From: Pelomonas aquatica
Lineage (GTDB): Bacteria > Pseudomonadota > Gammaproteobacteria > Burkholderiales > Burkholderiaceae_C
NCBI RefSeq assembly: GCF_026712205.1
Contig: NZ_JAPPUW010000006.1
Location: 1 to 64,000 of the forward strand
Direction of reading: 5' to 3'
Length of the DNA stretch: 64,000 bases
Shown: positions 17,448 to 25,862 of the stretch, piece by piece
Position numbering within the stretch: position 1 is the first letter of the stretch
How the letters are laid out: every line of letters starts with the position of its first letter
Program-made: the position numbers and the translations under genes
Notes under the pieces: model-generated
The model's database searches: none
What the model was told of the DNA's origin: nothing
What the model saw: only the letters and a program-made list of their open reading frames with translations

Positions 17448-17897
17448 TCACTTTCCTTCGAGCGTGTCGAAGGTTTTCAGCAGGCCGGCCATCGCCGCCT
17501 TGCAGTCGGCCTGGCTTGGCGTGTCGGCGCGCAGCGCCGACAGCGACGTGTCGATGGCCTTGTCGAGCACATGCCAGTCATCGGCGGCGCGCGGTTTCAG
17601 TCCTGCTTCGGCTGAGTCCCACGCGACCTCCAAATCCTTGATGCGGGCTTTGGCAGCGGGCAAGTCGCCTTTGTCCACGATGGTGGCGACATCGGTGGCG
17701 ATGCTGTGGAACGCCGACAGATCGCCCAGCTTGGAAGCGGCTTTGCCCTGCATTGGCATGGCAGTCTGCGCCGTTGGAGCAGATGCTGCGCTTGCACTGT
17801 TCTGATCGGCGGGCTTCGAGCAACCAGCCGCCAAGGCCAAAAGCACGACTACCGACACGGTAGCCACAGGACGAACGATTGAGTGCTGTATGGGCAT
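17448..17897 (-). CDS. Small Ala-rich lipoprotein
   Basis: A 149-residue protein with a lipoprotein signal ([11 protein letters not shown]; the lipobox Cys follows LAAG). A low-complexity Ala/Ser/Thr linker leads to a compact helical domain ([36 protein letters not shown]). ATG 17897 is set by AAGGAAAATC just upstream; the longer open frame above it has no coding character. It sits between the two COG4705-type genes and is probably a periplasmic accessory subunit. No enzymatic motif is visible. Confidence 0.75.
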   Translation of the reverse strand: MPIQHSIVRPVATVSVVVLLALAAGCSKPADQNSASAASAPTAQTAMPMQGKAASKLGDLSAFHSIATDVATIVDKGDLPAAKARIKDLEVAWDSAEAGLKPRAADDWHVLDKAIDTSLSALRADTPSQADCKAAMAGLLKTFDTLEGK

Positions 17898-17923
17898 GAT
17901 TTTCCTTGAGAGTAAAAAGAAGG

Positions 17924-18706
17924 TTATTCGGCGGCTTGGGCAGAGCGGCTTCCGTTCATGCCGATTTGCGCAACGGCCACCAACATGACGATCACCGAGA
18001 GAAACAGGGCGCTTGTCCACATGGCACCCATGCCAAGGCCGCCATAGGTCTTGGCCTGTGTCAGCAAGTCGCCGAGCGCAGCGCCGAAGGGTCGGGTCAG
18101 GATGTAGCCGATCCAGAAGGTCAGCACGGCGTTGCCACCCATGCGCCAGGCTGCATAGGTGATACCGATCAGCGCACCGAAGGCGAGCGCACCCCAAGTG
18201 AAGCCCAGACCCAATGCCTCAGTCGCCAGGTCGCCAGCGGCGGTGCCCAGGGCGAACGTGCACAGGATGGCCGCCCAATAGAACAGCTCTCGGCTGCGCG
18301 TCACGATGTCGTGGATGGACAGCGTGCGTTCGACCCGATACCAGACGAAGAAAATCGCAGCGAGCGCCACGGCGAATACCGAGGTGCTGATGTACAGGCT
18401 GACGCCCAGGCCATCGGTCAGCAGGTCGGTGATCTGGGTGCCGACCACGCTGACCAGTACCACCGTCAGCCAGTAAATCCAAGGGGTGTATCGGCGGGTG
18501 CGCAACTGTACAAACAGGGCTGCCGCCAGCAAGACGGCCATGACCGTGCGGGTCACGCCTTGGCCCAAGCCCGCGTTGACCGCCAGATAATCGGCCCCCG
18601 TTTCACCCACCGTGGTGGACATGATCTTGATGATCCAGAACGACAGCGCGACTTCCGGGACTTTGTTGAGCCAGCCTCTGGAGCTGACCGTAGGCAATTT
18701 GTTCAT
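17924..18706 (-). CDS. COG4705-type multi-pass membrane protein, second paralog
   Basis: A 260-residue membrane protein with the same four-fold repeat as its neighbour. The repeat cores are [51 protein letters not shown] and [17 protein letters not shown]. The start at 18706 follows AGGAAAACACC; an ATG 33 bases upstream is less likely. Two paralogs separated by a lipoprotein suggest a hetero-oligomeric membrane complex. Function unknown. Confidence 0.75.
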   Translation of the reverse strand: MNKLPTVSSRGWLNKVPEVALSFWIIKIMSTTVGETGADYLAVNAGLGQGVTRTVMAVLLAAALFVQLRTRRYTPWIYWLTVVLVSVVGTQITDLLTDGLGVSLYISTSVFAVALAAIFFVWYRVERTLSIHDIVTRSRELFYWAAILCTFALGTAAGDLATEALGLGFTWGALAFGALIGITYAAWRMGGNAVLTFWIGYILTRPFGAALGDLLTQAKTYGGLGMGAMWTSALFLSVIVMLVAVAQIGMNGSRSAQAAE

Positions 18707-18774
18707 GGTGTTTTCCTGCCGAGGTGAAATGGTTGGCACCAGTCTGGCTGGGCAAACTTAGCCCGCCCATAGGC

Positions 18775-19371
18775 TCACTCGCGCACCCATCCCAGCGCGA
18801 TCAGCCTTCCAAAGATTCGGTGATGGATGCCTGAGGCAAGCCGGTAACTCGGCTCCAGATACCACCGCACTTCGCGCAACGTCAGCCACGAAGAGATTGC
18901 TGCGACGGCAGCGGCCCCGAACATATCGAGCGGGAAGTGAACCCCCAGGTAGACGCGTGCCCAGGCAATGGGAATACCCAACAAGGCCAAGCCGATGCCT
19001 GCGATTCGTGGGCCTCGTTGCAGCATGAGACTGAACGCAACCGCCCACCACAGCGTCAGGTGATCGCTTGGAAATGAGGAATCGGCGACATGGGGAATGA
19101 GGGTGTGGCCTAGGCCGATCATGAAAGGCCGGGGATGCGACCAAGCCAGGCCGATGACTTGGTTGATGAGTAGGCCCAGCAATCCCGACGCGGTTGCGAC
19201 GAGCATCGTCTTGCGGGTGTTCTCGCTGCCGCGCAGCCAGCCAATGCCGATCAGGAGTGGCACCGTCCAAATGAACCACTCGGCAAGGGAAATGGCCACC
19301 ATCAATGTCAGCGCGCCGGGATGCTCGGGCGCATTGAGCCAGAGAAAAAGAGTTTGGTTGAGCGATTCCAT
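18775..19371 (-). CDS. PAP2-family phosphatase, undecaprenyl-diphosphatase-like
   Basis: A 198-residue membrane protein with about five to six helices and the three PAP2 motifs: HPRPF (motif C1), SSFPSDH (C2, in place of PSGH) and ARVYLGVHFPLD (C3 with the catalytic His and Asp). Such enzymes dephosphorylate undecaprenyl diphosphate or other lipid phosphates at the periplasmic face and often affect resistance to bacitracin or cationic peptides. ATG 19371 has GGAG at proper spacing. Its presence beside a PmrAB/QseBC-like pair fits envelope-stress adaptation. Confidence 0.85.
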   Translation of the reverse strand: MESLNQTLFLWLNAPEHPGALTLMVAISLAEWFIWTVPLLIGIGWLRGSENTRKTMLVATASGLLGLLINQVIGLAWSHPRPFMIGLGHTLIPHVADSSFPSDHLTLWWAVAFSLMLQRGPRIAGIGLALLGIPIAWARVYLGVHFPLDMFGAAAVAAISSWLTLREVRWYLEPSYRLASGIHHRIFGRLIALGWVRE

Positions 19372-19428
19372 GAGGTCTCCGGGCCGGATCGCCTCGCAGT
19401 GGGACGATCCGGCCATGCTGGCGGGGTG

Positions 19429-19764
19429 TCAGTCCTGCTTGTCGTGGTCGTCATCGTGATCCGCCTTGTCCTCGGCAGACGAGATGACCGTGCCTTTGTC
19501 GGCATCGACCCGAACGTCGAAGACCTTGGCCCCACTGACGACTTCCACGTCATAGACCCAGCCTTGCTTCGAGTTCTCGTACTCGGCACGCGACGCTTTG
19601 CCGTTGGCGTGCTGCTCGGCGACGGTGACGGCCTGAGTGAGCGGAATCTTGGCCTTGCTGATCGCCAAGGCGTCGTTTTCCATGCCGCCTTTGGCGGCGT
19701 AGGCCACGGCCCCCGTCGCAGCAATGGCGATGGCCAGGAGGGAAAGTTTGGTGTAGCGGTACAT
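19429..19764 (-). CDS. Periplasmic PepSY-domain protein
   Basis: A 111-residue protein with a signal peptide (KLSLLAIAIAATGAVAYAA) and one PepSY domain (ISKAKIPLTQAVTVAEQHAN, GWVYDVEVVSGAKVFDVRVD). It ends in an acidic His/Asp-rich tail (DKADHDDDHDKQD) that could bind divalent metal. ATG 19764 is supported by GGAG upstream. It is the promoter-proximal gene of the minus-strand cluster. Single-domain PepSY proteins are often induced by QseBC-type systems; that link is inferred from context here. Confidence 0.82.
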   Translation of the reverse strand: MYRYTKLSLLAIAIAATGAVAYAAKGGMENDALAISKAKIPLTQAVTVAEQHANGKASRAEYENSKQGWVYDVEVVSGAKVFDVRVDADKGTVISSAEDKADHDDDHDKQD

Positions 19765-20556
19765 GATGTTTCTCCAGAAGAGTGCAGGATTTGCACAGTG
19801 GAGAACGTACGCAGGCAGACTTAGCTGCCACTGAGCTACCCCGTAGCCCCTGTGAATGTCATGCAAGGGCTTAACGTGCTTTATTTTCCGTTTTCTGAGA
19901 CGACCCCGGTTTCCTACAATCTGGCTGACCGCGCTGACAGCTGGCAGTTTCTGCTGGCGGCGCCTAGATTGGGCAGGCTTGGGCTTTGGATCAACCCTTG
20001 GACGCAACTCGCGCGGATCTTTCCCCGCACATGGCGGACTTCATCCTGGAACTGGGGCAGCTCGGGCCAGAACTCGATGGCTACCCGGTCAGGCAGTTGC
20101 TTGGCTTCCTGGGCAATCCCTCAGGTGACGCGCAAGCTGGCCACTGCCTCGTCGATCAGTGCCTTTCCAGCTGGATCACGGCTTTGGAATCGGCCCTGGA
20201 CGCGATGCCATCCGAACTCGACGATTCGCTCACCCGACTCGCTCATCGCCAGCGTGGTGCCTGAAACGCCTTGATGCGCCTGAAGTCAACGCTACCGGCA
20301 CTGGAGTTTGTTCGCCCGAATGGTGGGCAACTCTGTTGATAACCGCTCGCGGGCCACGTTAACCCGTTGTCAGCCGCCGACTTGGCCCTCCCTGCCTGCA
20401 AATGAGGCATTTTCTTCGGCGGCAGGCAGGCTCGGGACCTTCAGGACGTCAGGGCAAGCTGACGTGGTCGCCATTCTTGAGGGAGCGGGGTAGGCACCGA
20501 GCGTCACAGTGGAGCCGCCAGGCCGGTACCGCAAGCAGGGGGCATTCGTCGCGAGC
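19765..20556. other. Long gene-poor stretch between the PepSY gene and the right repeat
   Basis: This ~790-base stretch should hold the promoter of the minus-strand cluster near 19770-19900. One plus-strand frame with a TTG start (19986-20264, about 92 residues) has mildly protein-like composition (MADFILELGQLGPELDGYPV) but no family and no ribosome site; it could be a remnant. Nothing else convincing was seen. Confidence 0.4.
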
Positions 20557-20592
20557 GTGCGGATGGGCGAAATTTCTGGGGCGCCCGATGTA
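20530..20592 (+). repeat. Right copy of direct repeat, adjoining the truncated SMC gene
   Basis: Bases 20557-20592 match 13951-13986 with two mismatches, including the identical core GTGCGGATGGGCGAAATTTC. It lies 40 bases beyond the premature stop of the SMC-like gene at 20633. A weaker look-alike (GGTTGGGCAAAAAT) occurs at about 20672-20686, inside the aberrant tail of that gene. This suggests that the truncation happened at or next to the repeat. Confidence 0.65.
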
Positions 20593-20632
20593 CTTAAAGA
20601 CGGCCAAAATCCCAAAATCCCGGCAGACTTTT

Positions 20633-23600
20633 TCATGCGCCACAATCACTTACGACAATTTTCGCGTTTTCGGGGGTTGGGCAAAAATAGCCGACGAAGA
20701 TCCGCTCGATCAGCGCGCGGCGGATGTCGGTGCGGACGTTGTTCTCGCCGACGCTACGGGTCAGCTTCTGCCGGTCCTTGGCCTCGCGCTTACGGCCCTC
20801 AATGTGATCGCGCAGGTCCTCCATCAGCTTCTTGATGCTTTCCGTCGAGATGACCTCTGCCTTGATCGTGAAACGGGCTTTGGGGTTGCGCGCCATCACG
20901 GCATTCATGGTCACCAGGTTGCCCTTGCAGCTCTCGACCAGCCGCGTCAGCGTATCGATGCTCGCCGACTCGATCACTTGGGTCGACTGCTGCAGCTGCT
21001 CGAGGTCCGCCTTCTCTGCCTTCAGCTGATCTTGCAGGCGTTCACTGATCTTGGCCAGGTCCGAGAGCTCCGCGGTCGTGTTGGCGGTCTGGATGGCCTC
21101 GATCTCGCCTTCTGAGAAGCCACCGCTGGTTGACGCGCGCGCCTTGGTGCAAAACTCGCCGCGGACCCGCTCGAAGTCTGACCTGGCGCGCGTGGCGTGC
21201 TTGCGGGCGTCGCCGACCTCCTTGCCGGTCCGAGCGATATCCATGGACTCGACCTCGCCACGAACCACGCTGATGGAGGCGCGGTCGAACCGACCGTGCG
21301 CGGGGCGCCAGTCCCGCAACTGCCACCGCAGCGCTTCTGTCGCCTGGTAGGCCTCATGGGCTTCCGCGGGTGAGCTGCCGATTTCGCGGCTGCTCAGATC
21401 CTCTTCGAACGGCGCCGCGGCATTCCTGCGGTTGCGCAGGAAGAAGGCGAGCTCGTGCAGCGCGTCCGAGGCCAACTGCGTTTCTGCGATGTCGCCCTCC
21501 AAGGCTTCTACCTCGCCGCCCAGACGGATCGCTTTGTTGACCGCCTCCGTGCGGCGCGCCTTCGCCTCACCGATCAGGCGCTGCAGAGCCGCCTCGTCCT
21601 GCCCCTGGTGCTGCTTGAAGTCGTGCGCGCGCTGATAGTTGAGCTTCTTCAGCGGATCGAGCGCATCGCGGAGTTCCTCGAGTCCGACCAGGACGCGGGC
21701 CTGGGTTTCCATGAAGGCCCCATGACCGTCCGCTTCGAACTTCTGTGCCCGCACCAGCCGATCCAGCGTGGTCTGGAACGTCGACATGAAGGCGAGCTCA
21801 CGAGCGCTGGCCACGCTGAAATCAGACTGGCACTTCGCCAACCTGGTCGCGCGCGCCGGCATCTCGGCGTCAATCGCCCCGACCTGCTGTTCAAGCAACA
21901 ACCGCTTGTCGCTCAGCGCCTGGAACGTCTCGTGCCCGCCCGCCAGCACGAACCTGCGCGCGCCATCGTGCGCGACGATCGCCTCCCTCGTGATCAAGGG
22001 AGTGATCTCCGCCACCCGCTCCTCCAACTTGACGAGCTGCCCGGCGAGTTCTTCGATGTCCAGGGTCACCGCGGCCAGCGCTTCATCGCCGCCGGCCTGC
22101 ACGAACTTCCGGGCGTCCTGGAGAAGTGCCAGGGCTTCGGTGGACACGAGGCGCTTGGATGCTTCGAGCGCCGTCTCCAAAGCCCCGAGCTCGGCCTTGG
22201 CTGCACCGGCCTTGGCGACCGAGCCACGCTTCTGGGCGTCCTGGGCGCGCACGGCTTGGCGGTAGGCGTCGGTGTGCGGGGTGAGCGACTCGGCTGCCGC
22301 CATGGCGGCTTGTCGGTGCCCCTCCTGCTCCTGCCGCTTCTGGGCAAGCGCCTCGCGCTCTTCGGCCAACGCCTGCGGATCGACGATGGCGCGCATGCGC
22401 CGGGACTTGGCGCCCGCAAAGAATCCCAGGGATGCGGATGTCGCTGTGTGATGACCCGGCCCTTGCTTGAGCCGCTCGACCAGCGGATCGAGCAGCAGCA
22501 CCGGCACGTCGTGATCGCCGCGTTGCAGGACCGAGAGCGCCGCTTCAGCCTGGTCCATGTCGACAGCCACCGGCGCATCCAGCAACGGCCCCAGCGCGGC
22601 CAGGAGCGGCAACGCATCATCCTTCGGCAGGCTGAGACCGAGGATCACATCCAGGACGCGGCCGACGCCAACGCTCGCCGCCTCAAGGGCGCCGTGGGCT
22701 GAGGCGTAGTCCGCGTTGCCGACCTGGTCGAGGTTGTCGAGCGCCGCCAGTTCGAGGTCCAGCTCTGCGACCAATGCCCGAGCCTGCCGCGCCCGCTCCA
22801 GCGCGGCGGCGTGAGCGGCGTCCGTGTCCCGCAGCCAAGCGCTGGGATCCTGTCCCGTTCGCTCCAGGTGCTCCTCCAGGCTCTCCGCCAACGGCTGGTG
22901 CTGGCCGTACTCCGCCTGAGCAGCGCTCTGCGCTTCCAACAGGGTTTCATGGCGTCGCTGTGGCGATGCAGTCAGCGGGTCGACATCGCCGAAGAGCCGC
23001 TTGAAGTCGCGCGTGGCGCCTGCCAGGCGCTGCAGCGACTCCTGTGTCTGCATCTTCGTGCGGCGCTGCCCTTCCCACTGCTGGCGCTTCTGGCCCAGCT
23101 GCCGGTGTTCATCCACTGGCGGAGCAACCTTTTGCGGGTCCACGTTGCCGAAGATGCCGACAAACGCTTCAAACGCCGCGCGGTGTTCCGACAGCGTACT
23201 GAGCTGCGCCACTGCGCTGGCGATGTCGCGACGCAGGTCGGCAGCAGCCTTTGCGCCGTCGTCGCACGCGGCCTGCGCGGTCCGCAAATCAGCCGATCGG
23301 GCCGCCTTGGTGCTTTCGACGGCGGTGTGCTCGGCTTGCAACTCCTCGATGCGGTCTTCGATGCCGATCAGGCCCAGGTCATTGCGGACTTCGTTGCGCT
23401 CTACCCAGCCGCCGGACAGTTCGCCGACCCGCCTGATGTGCTGGTTGACTGCATCGGTGCGCACCTTCGTCTGCGTTTCCAGCCAGGCCGGGACAAGAGC
23501 CGGAGCATCGTGGAAGTCCTGGGGCAGCAAGTGAAGTCGTTCGCAGAACTCCTGGTACGCCCCCTGGTTCTCGCGCCACTCGGTGACCTGCCGCTCCAGG

Positions 23601-25087
23601 CCTTCCTTCTCGGCATCCGCGGCCCGTCCGGCGCGCTCTGCTTCGGCGATGCCCTCCTTCAGCGTGGCCTTGCTGCGCGTCAGGCGCCGCACTTCATGGC
23701 GGAAGACATTCGTGTCCAGCATGGTCCGGGCGAACTCGAACGCCTCGTCCAGCACGCCGAGCAGGTCGGAGGCGGCTTCCGGACGGCGCGACACGAGCTC
23801 GCGCGCCGACGCCGAGTCGTAGTACCGAAGCGCCTTGCGCTGGCCTCCGCGCCCCTCGGAATCTTTGATATCACAATACAAATCAATAACTTGCGAGCTG
23901 ACCGAGTGGCTCGCAACGGCGCCCTTGGTGGCTGTGACGCGACCGGCGAGCTGGTTCAGGTGACCGGTCGTTTGTTCCAAAAGGTCGGCAAGGCCGGAGC
24001 TTTCGATCAGCACGCTGCCATCCTTGTCCAACACCATGGCCTTCAGGCATTGCCTCACCTTGGCACCCAGGGAAAACTCTCCCAGGGCGTTGGGTACGCC
24101 TGGCACCCTGGAATCCTTCTTGTCGACGAAGCGTGTCAGGAAGGCCGCATCGACGGCCAGCGTCTGCAGCTGCGTCTGGTACGCATTCCAGGCGTCCTCG
24201 ATCTTGCCGGCGGCGTCCAGAACCGGCCGAAGCTCGGCCTCCAGCGCCTCACGGCCCTCGAGGTAGGCCTCCTTGCTTTCCACCTGCAGCTTGGCGTCGA
24301 TGAAGCTGCTCATCGACCTCATGATGGTGTCTTCGACGTTGCGTTCGTCCTCCTCGGCCGACTCTCCCATGACATTCATCAAAAGCTGCGGCGCGACCAC
24401 CTGTCGGAAATAGGCTTCGTCGAACCGCTCTCCCGGACCGGACGTGACCTTGGAGAAGGCGGCCGACGCGTCGCCGGCGCCTTCACGGTGGAACATGACG
24501 TTCTGCCGGACCACGTCCGGGCTCATGAACATCCCCACCACCTTGCTCCACTCGGCGGCGGTGTTCCAGATATTCCACTGGCCTCGGATGTTCTTGACCG
24601 CGGCCTGAAGTGCGGACGCGGTGGTGAACTCGATGGCGGTGCCATCCATGCGGCAGGCCGGGACGTCCTCCAACGCGCCGGAGTAGCGATAGAAGCGCGG
24701 ACTGTCGTCATCTCGGTTGGCACAGACGCCGATCACGAAGGTTTCTGCCGGCGAGTTTTCCGGGTCCGGCGTCATCAGGTCGCGCTGGGTCAGGCCTTGA
24801 TCGTGGAGGATCGCGAACTCGATGCGGATGTGGGTGGCCACCATGCCGGCCGGAGAGCACCTCTCAAGAAAGCGCGGCTTGAGCACGCGATCCTGGCTCA
24901 GCAGGTAGAGAACCGCGTTGGTCAGCGACGTTTTCCCTCCGCCATTGGGGACCTGCACTGCCGTGGACGCGCCACAAAGGTTGATGACGTTGGCTGGCCA
25001 GAGCGGACGCCAATTCGCAACACCCATGCTGGGCACCCAGCCCTCGCAGAGGTAGTTGACGATCTCGATGCGGTTGATGAGCGCCAT
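20633..25087 (-). CDS. MukB/JetC-like SMC ATPase, C-terminally truncated
   Basis: A 1484-residue SMC-type protein. The N-terminal head has an intact Walker A (VPNGGGKTSL, about 46-55) after NRIEIVNYLCEGWVPSMG. Long coiled coils flank a MukB-like hinge at about 820-900 (LLAALGPLLDAPVAVDMDQA). The second coil reaches to about 1440. An SMC needs a C-terminal head lobe with an ABC signature (SGG/STGQ type) and Walker B; neither is present. The arm after the hinge is ~230 residues shorter than the arm before it, and the end (FCPTPENAKIVVSDCGA) looks foreign. No continuation was found in other frames downstream. It is the third gene of a MukF/MukE/MukB-like operon resembling Wadjet JetABC, which restricts plasmids. 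Without Walker B it is probably inactive. Confidence 0.75.
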   Translation of the reverse strand: MALINRIEIVNYLCEGWVPSMGVANWRPLWPANVINLCGASTAVQVPNGGGKTSLTNAVLYLLSQDRVLKPRFLERCSPAGMVATHIRIEFAILHDQGLTQRDLMTPDPENSPAETFVIGVCANRDDDSPRFYRYSGALEDVPACRMDGTAIEFTTASALQAAVKNIRGQWNIWNTAAEWSKVVGMFMSPDVVRQNVMFHREGAGDASAAFSKVTSGPGERFDEAYFRQVVAPQLLMNVMGESAEEDERNVEDTIMRSMSSFIDAKLQVESKEAYLEGREALEAELRPVLDAAGKIEDAWNAYQTQLQTLAVDAAFLTRFVDKKDSRVPGVPNALGEFSLGAKVRQCLKAMVLDKDGSVLIESSGLADLLEQTTGHLNQLAGRVTATKGAVASHSVSSQVIDLYCDIKDSEGRGGQRKALRYYDSASARELVSRRPEAASDLLGVLDEAFEFARTMLDTNVFRHEVRRLTRSKATLKEGIAEAERAGRAADAEKEGLERQVTEWRENQGAYQEFCERLHLLPQDFHDAPALVPAWLETQTKVRTDAVNQHIRRVGELSGGWVERNEVRNDLGLIGIEDRIEELQAEHTAVESTKAARSADLRTAQAACDDGAKAAADLRRDIASAVAQLSTLSEHRAAFEAFVGIFGNVDPQKVAPPVDEHRQLGQKRQQWEGQRRTKMQTQESLQRLAGATRDFKRLFGDVDPLTASPQRRHETLLEAQSAAQAEYGQHQPLAESLEEHLERTGQDPSAWLRDTDAAHAAALERARQARALVAELDLELAALDNLDQVGNADYASAHGALEAASVGVGRVLDVILGLSLPKDDALPLLAALGPLLDAPVAVDMDQAEAALSVLQRGDHDVPVLLLDPLVERLKQGPGHHTATSASLGFFAGAKSRRMRAIVDPQALAEEREALAQKRQEQEGHRQAAMAAAESLTPHTDAYRQAVRAQDAQKRGSVAKAGAAKAELGALETALEASKRLVSTEALALLQDARKFVQAGGDEALAAVTLDIEELAGQLVKLEERVAEITPLITREAIVAHDGARRFVLAGGHETFQALSDKRLLLEQQVGAIDAEMPARATRLAKCQSDFSVASARELAFMSTFQTTLDRLVRAQKFEADGHGAFMETQARVLVGLEELRDALDPLKKLNYQRAHDFKQHQGQDEAALQRLIGEAKARRTEAVNKAIRLGGEVEALEGDIAETQLASDALHELAFFLRNRRNAAAPFEEDLSSREIGSSPAEAHEAYQATEALRWQLRDWRPAHGRFDRASISVVRGEVESMDIARTGKEVGDARKHATRARSDFERVRGEFCTKARASTSGGFSEGEIEAIQTANTTAELSDLAKISERLQDQLKAEKADLEQLQQSTQVIESASIDTLTRLVESCKGNLVTMNAVMARNPKARFTIKAEVISTESIKKLMEDLRDHIEGRKREAKDRQKLTRSVGENNVRTDIRRALIERIFVGYFCPTPENAKIVVSDCGA

Positions 25088-25094
25088 GGCGTTC

Positions 25095-25862
25095 TTAGCC
25101 TTCGGAAGAATCGGAGGGGCGGACAAGCAACTCACGTCCCGCTTCAAGCGGGCCAGTGGCCTGGATCCAAGGTTCGAGTCCCTGGAGATGGTTGTTCTTC
25201 ATCTCCAGCGCGCCAAGCAGCGACTGGCGGTAGCGGTCTGCCCCGAGGTCGTCCACTTGCGCGCCGTCCACCATCAGCTCGATGAACCGTCCCGCGTACT
25301 TGTCCACCTGGGCGCCGCTTTCCGAGATCAGGCAGTTGTAGACCACGTCACCTTTCAGCGCGTCCTGGCCGAGCTTGCGAACCATGTCGTTGATGTACTC
25401 ATGCATGGCCTGCACGAGGTCGGCGCGCGTGAAGGTCGTCTCGACATAACGCGTCACTTCCGTCGCGACGCGGTTGCGATGGGTGTAGAAAAGTGCGAGC
25501 AGCACGAACCAGAGCTGGGTGAACCAGATGCGCCGCGTCGTGATGGTCTCGTTCTTGAGCTGCATGCGTTCGTCGATCCAGCGCTCGCTGAACAACGCGC
25601 TCACCTGATCCAGGCGACGCGGCAACAGGAAGACCTTGCCTCCGTGAGCAAGACCCTGAGTCTGGAAGTCGTCCAGCGCCACCAGGTCGAAACCAAACCC
25701 CTGCAGGAGGCCTTCGAGCTCGGTGCGCGCCTCCAGGTCGGCGTCGTTCAGCAGCCGGGCGAGCTCCCGCTCGTCGACGCGCCCCTTCCCTCGCGGGATG
25801 GTCTCCATGCGGCGATGCTGAAGCAGGAAGGCCTGGACGCGGCCCATCTCGATTCGGTTCAT
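25095..25862 (-). CDS. MukE/JetB-like subunit of SMC-like complex
   Basis: A 255-residue protein with no catalytic motif. It is inferred to be the small winged-helix (MukE/JetB-type) partner from its place between the kleisin-like gene and the SMC gene, its size and its composition. Regions include RVDERELARLLNDADLEART in the N-terminal half and TTRRIWFTQLWFVLLALFYT in the middle. It overlaps the upstream gene by ATGA and ends eight bases before the SMC start, so the three proteins are made together. Such subunits bridge the kleisin and the SMC heads. The assignment rests mainly on gene order. Confidence 0.6.
   Translation of the reverse strand: MNRIEMGRVQAFLLQHRRMETIPRGKGRVDERELARLLNDADLEARTELEGLLQGFGFDLVALDDFQTQGLAHGGKVFLLPRRLDQVSALFSERWIDERMQLKNETITTRRIWFTQLWFVLLALFYTHRNRVATEVTRYVETTFTRADLVQAMHEYINDMVRKLGQDALKGDVVYNCLISESGAQVDKYAGRFIELMVDGAQVDDLGADRYRQSLLGALEMKNNHLQGLEPWIQATGPLEAGRELLVRPSDSSEG

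Noticed and set aside
20370..20645. Possible continuation of the SMC gene in another frame after 20633
   Set aside because: Minus-strand frames there show no ABC signature, Walker B or SMC-like sequence, so a simple frameshift does not explain the missing lobe.
22811..25285. An 824-codon open frame on the plus strand opposite the SMC-like gene
   Set aside because: It mirrors the codon structure of the SMC gene in GC-rich DNA, is Arg/His/Leu-rich and shows no domain; the opposite strand has Walker A and coiled coils.
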